Shown in pieces: positions 1 to 4,435 of a stretch of DNA of 5,480 nucleotides (within the stretch, counting starts at the first letter, position 1; every line of letters starts with the position of its first letter). A program made the translations under genes and the position numbers. Source of the DNA: Chloroflexota bacterium (GTDB lineage: Bacteria > Chloroflexota > Limnocylindria > P2-11E); NCBI GenBank assembly GCA_005883775.1, contig VBEU01000073.1:1-5480 (forward strand), written 5' to 3'. Below the pieces are notes generated by a model, which made no database searches, was not told the origin of the DNA, and saw only the letters and a program-made list of their open reading frames with translations.

Positions 1-454
1 GAGCGGCAGGGGTGCGCGCGAAGCCGATCGCGCCCAGGTCGTTCGCGAATGCTTCGAGCGGATCGGCCTGGTCAAAGGGAATCGGGGCGTTCTCGGCTGG
101 TCGTTCGTCGCGAAGACCGAAATCGTGATCGAGGAACTGTCCCCAGACCCAGGCCCATTGGGTGATGCCGTCTTTCGAGAAGATGTTCTGACCCACATCG
201 TTGAAGATGCGATTGCTCACATAGCGCACCGACGGACCGGTCGGCATGCTGGAGATCCCGTCGGCGTAGTTCGTCGGCGCGACCCGAAGGTAAACGGTTC
301 CCGCCTGGCCCCAGGCCGGATGGCGCAGGTTGTTCCCGCTTCCATCGAGTGTTCTGATCGCAAACGCATTTGCGTCGCCAGGTGTCGTGGTGACCGCGAG
401 GGCGATGATCGTAAGAATGAGTGCAACGACGACAGAACGTGATGGATCGCGCAT
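1..454 (-). CDS. Secreted animal-type haem peroxidase, N-terminal part (runs off the left edge)
   Basis: This is a partial reading frame of 151 codons, started by ATG at 454 and open to the window edge. Residues 1-6 carry two Arg, residues 8-21 are hydrophobic, and an ANA/AFA site around 28-32 would suit signal peptidase I, so export is predicted. The diagnostic motif is GQFLDHDF at 105-112. By analogy with myeloperoxidase, Gln106, the haem-linking Asp109, the distal His110 and the calcium ligand Asp111 are all present, so the visible part of the active site is intact. Bacterial members oxidise halides or organic substrates with H2O2 outside the cytoplasm; the substrate here is unknown. An in-frame TAA lies about 20 nt upstream of the ATG, so the start cannot be much earlier. 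The leader is purine-rich (AAGGGG, AGG) but has no well-spaced Shine-Dalgarno. The proximal His and the C-terminal part lie beyond the window. Confidence 0.85.
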   Translation of the reverse strand, partial: MRDPSRSVVVALILTIIALAVTTTPGDANAFAIRTLDGSGNNLRHPAWGQAGTVYLRVAPTNYADGISSMPTGPSVRYVSNRIFNDVGQNIFSKDGITQWAWVWGQFLDHDFGLRDERPAENAPIPFDQADPLEAFANDLGAIGFARTPAA

Positions 455-688
455 GCGGTACCTACGGCCCCTTACGTCCCTTCCCCATCGAAGGCCCGGA
501 CGGGTCGCACGCTCACTCGACGAAACGCCCCGACGCCAGCGCCGCTTCCCTCCCCTCAACTCGATGAGCGGCTAGTCGAACCGAATCTCCATCAACTCAA
601 CGCGCGCGCATCGGGGAGGCGTTACCGCGCGGAGATAAGAAGGTGGGGTCAGACGATTAAGAAGACGAGGTCGGGTGACTGAAGTACC

Positions 689-702
689 GAACTGCGCAGT
701 TC
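689..702. repeat. Perfect 14-bp palindrome
   Basis: GAACTGCGCAGTTC reads identically on both strands with no spacer. It lies 78 bp upstream of the HNH start and could be a dimeric-repressor site. Its GAAC/GTTC half-sites are 6 bp apart, whereas the Gram-positive LexA box has 4, so it does not simply match that operator. Confidence 0.6.
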
Positions 703-706
703 TGAA

Positions 707-720
707 TGTGCACACGTGTG
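707..720. repeat. Two overlapping perfect palindromes
   Basis: TGTGCACA (707-714) and CACACGTGTG (711-720) are each perfect palindromes and share four bases. They follow the 14-bp palindrome by four bases. The function is unknown; a run of symmetric sites this dense suggests protein binding rather than an RNA hairpin, since loops would be absent. Confidence 0.5.
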
Positions 721-754
721 GCCTCGTGGGCCTTCCTAATTCGCGTTTGATGCG

Positions 755-772
755 ATAGAATGCATGTTCTAT
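755..772. promoter_or_regulatory. Dyad (SOS-box-like) overlapping the putative -10 of the HNH gene
   Basis: ATAGAA (755-760) and TTCTAT (767-772) are perfect 6-bp inverted arms around a 6-bp spacer. Centred on the same axis, GAAT-GCAT-GTTC (758-769) matches the Gram-positive-type LexA box GAAC-N4-GTTC at 7 of 8 defined positions. TAGAAT at 756-761 is a 5/6 match to a sigma-70 -10 element and would start transcription about 10 nt before the TTG codon at 780. The -35 is poor (TTCCTA at 733-738, spacing 17). A repressor bound to the dyad would cover the -10. LexA control is inferred from resemblance only. Confidence 0.45.
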
Positions 773-779
773 AGACGGA

Positions 780-1307
780 TTGGAGACCAAGATCTGCGGG
801 CGCTGCGCGATCGAAAAGCCCATCGACCAGTTCGGCTTCCGCTATGTGGAGCGCGGCATCCGTCACTCGTGGTGCAAAGGCTGCATGACTGAGTACAAGA
901 GCGCTTGGTACGAACGCAATCGCGCGACGCACATCGCGCACGTCCGAGCGGCTAGAGACCAAACGGGGGATGAGAACCAGAAACTTATGTGGCAGTACTT
1001 AGCGGTGCATCCGTGCGTCGAATGCGGCGAGCGAGACCCGGTCGTCCTCCACTTCGATCATCTCCGCGATAAACGCAAGGACGTGGCCTACATGTGCAAG
1101 TCCGGTTTCGCGTGGGCAACGATCCTCGTAGAGATCGCAAAGTGTCAGGTCCTCTGTGCCAACTGCCATGCGACAAAGACGGCCAGGGAGCGCGGCATCT
1201 GGGAACGGAAACACATGACGTTGCACATGCCGTCCGTTTTCGAGACCGATCGCATTCATAATTGCGGTGGGCCGTTAGCTCAATTGGATAGAGCACCCGC
1301 CTTCTAA
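780..1307 (+). CDS. HNH endonuclease with N-terminal Cys4 zinc-binding segment
   Basis: The predicted protein has 175 residues. An N-terminal C6-x2-C9 ... C32-x2-C35 set probably binds one zinc. The HNH core is C79-x2-C82, then D93-H94 (the catalytic His in the FDHL strand), then C126-x2-C129-H130. This is the zinc-stabilised beta-beta-alpha-metal nuclease fold. TTG at 780 is the only start after the in-frame TAG at 756-758 that keeps the first cysteine pair; the next Met (residue 36) would lose all four N-terminal cysteines. There is no strong Shine-Dalgarno. Residues 163-175 are simply the 5' half of the downstream tRNA read as protein, so the true protein may once have ended earlier. Free-standing HNH proteins of this kind occur in phages, mobile elements and chromosomes; cleavage specificity and host are unknown. 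Codon use looks less GC-biased than its neighbours, consistent with acquisition. Confidence 0.75.
   Translation: METKICGRCAIEKPIDQFGFRYVERGIRHSWCKGCMTEYKSAWYERNRATHIAHVRAARDQTGDENQKLMWQYLAVHPCVECGERDPVVLHFDHLRDKRKDVAYMCKSGFAWATILVEIAKCQVLCANCHATKTARERGIWERKHMTLHMPSVFETDRIHNCGGPLAQLDRAPAF
1257..1262 (+). promoter_or_regulatory. Putative -10 element of tRNA-Arg
   Basis: CATAAT matches the -10 consensus at 5 of 6 positions and ends 6 nt before the first base of the mature tRNA, so transcription could begin at or beside G1269. It lies inside the HNH reading frame, as the His-Asn codons at residues 160-161. No good -35 is visible at 16-18 bp spacing, so the tRNA may instead be processed from an HNH-tRNA transcript. 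Confidence 0.4.
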
Positions 1308-1343
1308 GCGGGAGGCTTGCGAGTTCGAGCCTCGCACGGCCCG
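1269..1343 (+). tRNA. tRNA-Arg (anticodon TCT)
   Basis: All cloverleaf parts are visible. The acceptor stem GGGCCGT (1269-1275) pairs with ACGGCCC (1336-1342). The D-stem is GCTC/GAGC (1278-1281/1291-1294) with a GG-containing loop. The anticodon stem is CCCGC/GCGGG (1296-1300/1308-1312) around the loop CTTCTAA, giving anticodon TCT at 1303-1305, which reads AGA. The T-stem is GCGAG/CTCGC around TTCGAGC (1324-1330). Every stem pair is Watson-Crick. The variable loop is 6 nt (1313-1318), one longer than usual. G1343 is the discriminator, and the following CAG shows that CCA is added after transcription. The gene overlaps the last 13 codons of the HNH frame. No terminator follows before the VOC gene 33 nt downstream. 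Confidence 0.97.
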
Positions 1344-1376
1344 CAGCAAACACTCATCTCGTGTTATCTATTCGCC

Positions 1377-1988
1377 ATGCTCCGCCGGCTGGACCATGTG
1401 GTCTTCGTCTTCCGCGATCTCCAGTCGGCCATTGACGACTACCGCCGCCGCGGCTTCACCGTGACCCCAGGCGGAGAGCACGCCGATCGCATCACGCACA
1501 ACGCACTCATTCCCTTCGCCGACGGAACCTACGTCGAGCTGGTCGGGTTCCGCGATCTCAGCCGATCGGCGACGCACCGCTGGTGGAATGTCGCGGCCAA
1601 CGGCGGCGGGCTCGCGGATTTCGCGCTCCTGTCCGACGACATCGCAGCCGACGCCGCGGCGCTCGCCGAGCTCGTGAAGACTCCGCCAAAAGAGGGCGGC
1701 CGCATCACCCCCGATGGGGTCGAGCTCAAGTGGCGCACCGCTGTGCTCAAGCCGCCTCTTCCATTCATCATCGAGGACCTCACGCCGCGCGAGTTCCGCG
1801 TACCCAGCGGTGCGGCGGCCGATCATGCGAATGGCGCGATCGGTATTGCCTCGGTCGTCATCGGCGCCATCGACATCGCCGACGCGGAATGGCGCTACGC
1901 CGCGCTGCGCGAGCGGGGCGCACCGCACGTCGAGGTCCGCAAGGCGGAGAAGGACGGCATCATGGACGTGCGGTTTCGGAGCGGCTAG
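1377..1988 (+). CDS. VOC / glyoxalase-like domain protein
   Basis: The protein has 203 residues and resembles the Glyoxalase_3-like branch of the vicinal oxygen chelate superfamily. The first module starts LDHVVF, with metal-ligand candidate His7, then GFTVTPGGEH (26-35), THNALI (40-45) and YVELVGF (52-58) with Glu54. A second module begins at HANGAIGIASVVIG (150-163). Known VOC proteins use such paired beta-alpha-beta-beta-beta modules to hold a divalent metal for isomerase, dioxygenase or lyase chemistry; the substrate cannot be read here. ATG at 1377 is preferred over the in-frame TTG at 1317, which lies inside the tRNA. There is no Shine-Dalgarno upstream, only an AT-rich patch (TTATCTATT). 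The protein ends at RFRSG, apparently before the final strand that usually carries the second Glu. Its TAG shares the CTAG at 1985-1988 with the stop of the convergent lpd gene. Confidence 0.8.
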   Translation: MLRRLDHVVFVFRDLQSAIDDYRRRGFTVTPGGEHADRITHNALIPFADGTYVELVGFRDLSRSATHRWWNVAANGGGLADFALLSDDIAADAAALAELVKTPPKEGGRITPDGVELKWRTAVLKPPLPFIIEDLTPREFRVPSGAAADHANGAIGIASVVIGAIDIADAEWRYAALRERGAPHVEVRKAEKDGIMDVRFRSG

Positions 1989-3370
1989 CGCGGCGAGTGG
2001 ATCGGCCGGCCGGCAGCAGAAAGCGCGGCTTCGCGGAAGCTCTCGGCGAGCGTGGGATGCGCGTGGATCGTCGCGATGACGTCCTCGATGGTCGCCTCGA
2101 GTCGCATCGCGAGCGTCGCCTCGGCGATCAGCTCACTCGCTTGTGGGCCGACGATGTGCACGCCGACGATCCGCTGATCCTTCCCCGCCGTGACGATCTT
2201 CGTCAGCCCGTCCACCTCGCCCAGCGCCAGCGCACGGCCCGACGCGCGGAAGTTGTAGCGAGCGACCTTCACGTCGGCGCCGTACTTCTCTTTGGCCTGG
2301 GCTTCGGTCAAGCCCACCTGCGCGATCTCGGGATGCGTGTACACGACGTTCGGCGTGACGTCGTAGCTCATCACAGCGTCCTCGCCGAGGATGGTGTCAA
2401 CGGCGACCTCGCCCTGCGCCGATGCCACGTGGGCGAGCTTCGGCGCGCGCGGATCACCGATGCAGTCGCCGATCGCCCAGACGCCGGGGATGTTCGTGCG
2501 CATCCGGTCGTCGACGGTGATTCCCATGCGGTTCGTCGTGAAGCCGGCCTGCTCGACGCCCGAAAGGTTCGCGATCCGGCCGGCTCCGAGGAGAACGTGC
2601 TCGCCTTCGAACGACTCTTGCTTCCCGTCGACCTCGGCACTCACCGCCACGCTCGGCCCGGTGCGCTTCACCTCGGTCACCTTCGCGTTCGTGCGCACTT
2701 TCACGCCACGCTGCTCGAGCGCGCGCGCCAGGGCGCGGACGAGCTCCGTGTCGGCGTACGCGATCGGCTGCGGGAGCATCTCGAGCACAGTGACGTCGCT
2801 TCCGATCTCCGCGAAGAACGTGCCGAGCTCGAGCCCGACCGCGCCTCCGCCGATCACGATCAGACGTTTCGGGATCTCGGCGAGCGCGAGCGCGCTCACG
2901 TTGTCGAGCGGCTTCGCCTCAGCTAGTCCTTTGATCGGGGGCATCCCGACCTTCGATCCGGTCGCGACGATCAGCGCCTTTGCGTCAACGGTCTGATCGC
3001 CGACCCGGAGCTGCGTGGGAGAGACAAAAGTCCCCTCACCTTTGATGAGATCGGCCTTCCGCCCTTTCAGGAGCGCCTCGACGCCTGACACGAGCTGAGC
3101 GACGACACGATCCTTGCGGGCGACGGCCTTCGGGAGCTCGAACCGTGCGCCGTCGACGTGGATGCCGTGATCCTCCCCGTGTGTGGTCACCCAGTACGCA
3201 TGGCTCGAGTCGAGGAGTGCCTTCGACGGGATGCAACCGACGGTCACGCAGATCCCGCCAACGCGATCCCGCTCGACGAGCGCGACCTTCGCGCCCTTGA
3301 CCGCGGCATGTAGCGCTGCGACATATCCGCCGGGGCCACCGCCGAGGATCGCTATGTCGTACGTCGCCAC
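1985..3370 (-). CDS. lpdA: Dihydrolipoyl dehydrogenase (E3)
   Basis: The protein has 461 residues, the normal length for this FAD-dependent disulfide oxidoreductase, which reoxidises dihydrolipoyl groups of 2-oxoacid dehydrogenase or glycine-cleavage complexes and passes electrons to NAD+. Visible are the FAD motif GGGPGG (10-15) with Glu33, the redox pair Cys41/Cys46, ATGS (136-139), the NAD-binding GGGAVG (174-179) with Glu197 at the end of its second strand, AIGD (299-302), and the C-terminal HPTLAE (438-443) giving the His438-Glu443 acid-base dyad. The active-site strand is GGICVTVGCIPSK rather than the usual GGTCLNxGCIPSK. There is no N-terminal lipoyl or HMA domain and no C-terminal Cys-Cys, which argues against mercuric reductase. 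The start is GTG at 3370, sharing one base with the upstream stop (TAGTG), so translation is probably coupled. No E1 or E2 gene is nearby. Confidence 0.93.
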   Translation of the reverse strand: MATYDIAILGGGPGGYVAALHAAVKGAKVALVERDRVGGICVTVGCIPSKALLDSSHAYWVTTHGEDHGIHVDGARFELPKAVARKDRVVAQLVSGVEALLKGRKADLIKGEGTFVSPTQLRVGDQTVDAKALIVATGSKVGMPPIKGLAEAKPLDNVSALALAEIPKRLIVIGGGAVGLELGTFFAEIGSDVTVLEMLPQPIAYADTELVRALARALEQRGVKVRTNAKVTEVKRTGPSVAVSAEVDGKQESFEGEHVLLGAGRIANLSGVEQAGFTTNRMGITVDDRMRTNIPGVWAIGDCIGDPRAPKLAHVASAQGEVAVDTILGEDAVMSYDVTPNVVYTHPEIAQVGLTEAQAKEKYGADVKVARYNFRASGRALALGEVDGLTKIVTAGKDQRIVGVHIVGPQASELIAEATLAMRLEATIEDVIATIHAHPTLAESFREAALSAAGRPIHSPR

Positions 3371-3729
3371 TAAGAAAAGAGCCTAGGGTCTTCCGACGCG
3401 TCTCGCTCCAATGGATGCTCGAAGTATCCGTGCCTCGCGCGATACCAGAGGTAGAGCGGCAGGAACGACAGACCGAGTCTTTCGTATTGCGCGACGTGCC
3501 GCAGCTCGTGGCGCCAGACCGCCGGCGTCGGTTCCACGCTCGCGACGATCACGTGCCCGAATGTGATGGCGCCGAAGCCGCGCCGAGTCAGAACGAGGTT
3601 CGCGAGCCCGCGATCGCTGACGTAAAGGAAGCAGCCATCGCGACGGCGCGGAAGCGTCAAAGAGAGCAACCCCAAGACATGGCCGATGGGGTCGGCGTGA
3701 TGCGCGACGAGTGCCCGACTCAGATTCAG
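3370..3729 (-). CDS. Small HExxH-motif protein of unknown function
   Basis: I recognise the general pattern of a short uncharacterised bacterial family but no named function. The best reading is 119 residues from a CTG at 3729, whose CTGA overlaps the TGA of the preceding HMA gene by four bases. Notable features are a hydrophobic patch (GHVLGLLSLTL, 16-26), RRGFGAITFGHVI (49-61), the zincin-like motif RHELRHVAQYERLG with HELRH at 74-78, an aromatic stretch FLPLYLWY (89-96), and HPLERDA (105-111), whose Glu108 could be a third metal ligand. Membrane association or a minimal metalloprotease is possible; catalysis is unproven. No ATG or GTG is available in this frame near the expected N-terminus; TTG at 3675 is the alternative and would give 101 residues without part of the hydrophobic patch. 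The position between an HMA lipoprotein and lpd, with overlaps on both sides, argues for a coupled operon. Confidence 0.65.
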   Translation of the reverse strand: MNLSRALVAHHADPIGHVLGLLSLTLPRRRDGCFLYVSDRGLANLVLTRRGFGAITFGHVIVASVEPTPAVWRHELRHVAQYERLGLSFLPLYLWYRARHGYFEHPLERDASEDPRLFS

Positions 3730-4049
3730 GGGATGGTCGCGACCACATCGTCGACGGCGGCCAAGACCCGCGCGCGCGTGGTCAGAGAGGAATCGAAGTA
3801 CAGCGTGATGAGTCGCTCCTTGCGATCGACCGCGACCGACGCCACGCCCTGGATCTGCCGGCATCCGGCGAGGATGTGCTCGGCGCAGCTCTGGCAAATG
3901 AGCTCGAGGACATCGACGGTGACGTGATCGCTCGAGCTCGCGACGACAATCACCGGTGGAAGGTCGCGCGCCATCAGCCGCGAAGCCGGCGCCCCGCAGG
4001 CGCTTAAGAAAAACGCGAATGCGACCAATAAGCGAAGACCCGGACGCAC
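3726..4049 (-). CDS. Lipoprotein with a heavy-metal-associated (HMA) domain
   Basis: The protein has 107 residues. Residues 1-18 form a lipoprotein signal: Arg2 and Arg6, a hydrophobic run LLVAFAFF (7-14), and lipobox LSAC with the lipidated Cys18. A linker leads to a ferredoxin-like HMA fold: strand VTVDVLEL (43-50), the metal loop C52-Q-S-C55, a helix to about 65, GVASVAVD (68-75), LITLYFD (80-86), and a last helix from 90. HMA domains bind Cu(I), Hg(II), Zn(II) or Cd(II) through CxxC. Here the usual GMxCxxC is LICQSC, so the Met is Ile, and an extra Cys63 is present. A role in capturing or delivering metal at the outer face of the cytoplasmic membrane is inferred. The start is GTG at 4049, chosen because it alone gives a complete signal peptide; this codon is buried in a hairpin. 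The gene overlaps the next one by four bases. Confidence 0.78.
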   Translation of the reverse strand: MRPGLRLLVAFAFFLSACGAPASRLMARDLPPVIVVASSSDHVTVDVLELICQSCAEHILAGCRQIQGVASVAVDRKERLITLYFDSSLTTRARVLAAVDDVVATIP

Positions 4050-4074
4050 GGTTTCATTGTGCGCCCGGGTCTCC
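4034..4074 (-). promoter_or_regulatory. Strong hairpin covering the HMA gene start codon
   Basis: On the minus-strand RNA, AGACCCGGGCGCAC (4072-4059) pairs with GTGCGTCCGGGTCT (4049-4036) around a 9-nt loop, AATGAAACC. Thirteen of fourteen pairs are Watson-Crick and one is G-U. Two more pairs (one G-U, one G-C) extend the stem outward. The 3' arm begins with the GTG start codon of the HMA lipoprotein and covers its first five codons. The 5' side lies about 20 nt after the csbD stop. The following sequence (GCTTATT) is only weakly T-rich, so it is a poor intrinsic terminator; attenuation or translational control are alternatives. On the plus strand the G-U becomes an A-C mismatch, so the element favours minus-strand RNA. 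Confidence 0.65.
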
Positions 4075-4093
4075 CGTCACCGCGCTGTTCTAG

Positions 4094-4276
4094 TTAGCGG
4101 TCGACCCGCTCGTCGTGAAGATCCTCCTTGAGGTCGCCAAGGCCCTCCTTGAGCTTGCCCTTGCCCTGATCGATCTTGCCGCCGATCTCGGTCGACTTGT
4201 CGCCGCCGAGCTTGCCGGCCTCCTCCTTGACCTTACCTTTGCCTTGATCCCACTTGCCTTCAATCTTGTCGTCCAT
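4094..4276 (-). CDS. CsbD family stress-response protein
   Basis: This 60-residue, highly charged, Lys/Glu/Gly-rich protein lacks cysteine and has one Trp (residue 9), as expected for the CsbD family (usually 55-75 residues). The family is named for a Bacillus subtilis general-stress gene; its members are abundant under stress but their molecular role is not settled. The protein is an internal duplication: KWDQGKGKVKEEAGKL (8-23) and KIDQGKGKLKEGLGDL (34-49) align with few changes. The ATG at 4276 is fixed by a full-strength Shine-Dalgarno, the only one in the window. It is the first gene of the minus-strand block; 44 bp containing a hairpin separate it from the HMA gene. I see no clear sigma-B-type promoter upstream. 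Identification by composition and repeat pattern is strong. Confidence 0.9.
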   Translation of the reverse strand: MDDKIEGKWDQGKGKVKEEAGKLGGDKSTEIGGKIDQGKGKLKEGLGDLKEDLHDERVDR

Positions 4277-4281
4277 GCACT

Positions 4282-4289
4282 ACCTCCTT
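4282..4289 (-). promoter_or_regulatory. Strong Shine-Dalgarno of csbD-like gene
   Basis: AAGGAGGT on the minus strand lies 5 nt upstream of the ATG at 4276. It is a full match to the anti-Shine-Dalgarno core and stands out because no other gene in the window has one, suggesting a high translation rate for the CsbD protein. Confidence 0.85.
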
Positions 4290-4400
4290 GGTCCTCACAG
4301 CGCGTGGGCCGACCGACTGAGGGCATACGCGGTGCCATGGCCCGCGCATTCGCATCCAATCGGTGTCGTCGACGTCACGGAGACGTATCGGCGGCGCGAT

Positions 4401-4428
4401 TTGACGCCGGGAGGTCCAGCCGTATCGT
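4401..4428 (+). promoter_or_regulatory. Putative promoter of a leaderless GNAT mRNA
   Basis: The -35 is TTGACG (4401-4406, 5 of 6 to TTGACA), the spacer is 16 bp, and the -10 is TATCGT (4423-4428, 4 of 6 to TATAAT). Seven bases separate the -10 from the GTG at 4436, placing the transcription start on or next to the start codon. A GGGAGGT at 4409-4415 is 20 nt from the GTG, too far to act as its ribosome-binding site, and no other start codon lies in frame between them. Confidence 0.45.
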
Positions 4429-4435
4429 CCCGCCG

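Larger units (their letters stand above)
455..779. other. Gene-free region between peroxidase and HNH gene, with palindromes
   Basis: This 325-bp stretch separates the divergently transcribed peroxidase and HNH genes. I see no credible gene in it; the short open frames across it are Arg-rich or lack starts and family resemblance. The left part (455-650) would carry the peroxidase promoter and leader, but I see no clear -35/-10 pair on the minus strand. The right part (689-772) holds several perfect inverted repeats, listed separately, and the probable -10 of the HNH gene. No U-tract terminator is visible on either strand. Confidence 0.6.

Noticed and set aside
125..442. Plus-strand open frame opposite the peroxidase
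   Set aside because: The minus strand encodes a signal peptide and the GQFLDHDF haem-peroxidase motif; the plus-strand frame has no recognisable features.
645..665. GGTGGGGTCAGACGATTAAG as a possible transposon-end remnant
   Set aside because: It vaguely recalls end sequences of some repetitive elements, but there is no partner repeat, target duplication or transposase nearby.
1324..1345. tRNA 3' end as an integrase attachment site
   Set aside because: I found no second copy of the tRNA 3' sequence and no integrase in the window, and the HNH gene lies on the 5' side, opposite to the usual integration side.
1317..1376. Upstream TTG start for the VOC gene
   Set aside because: It lies inside the tRNA variable loop and adds 20 residues with no family resemblance; ATG 1377 begins exactly at the conserved LDHVVF strand.
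1583..2926. A 447-codon open frame on the plus strand
   Set aside because: It is Arg/His-rich, runs across the VOC gene in another frame and then antisense to lpd, and resembles no family. It is a by-product of GC-rich codon use in the real genes.
1985..3370. Mercuric reductase identity for the flavoprotein
   Set aside because: It has no N-terminal HMA domain and no C-terminal Cys pair, and it has the Lpd HPTxxE dyad.
3730..3897. Longer N-terminus for the HExxH protein starting at 3897
   Set aside because: It would overlap half of the HMA gene and is a low-complexity Arg-rich sequence; the HMA frame has the lipobox and CxxC motif.
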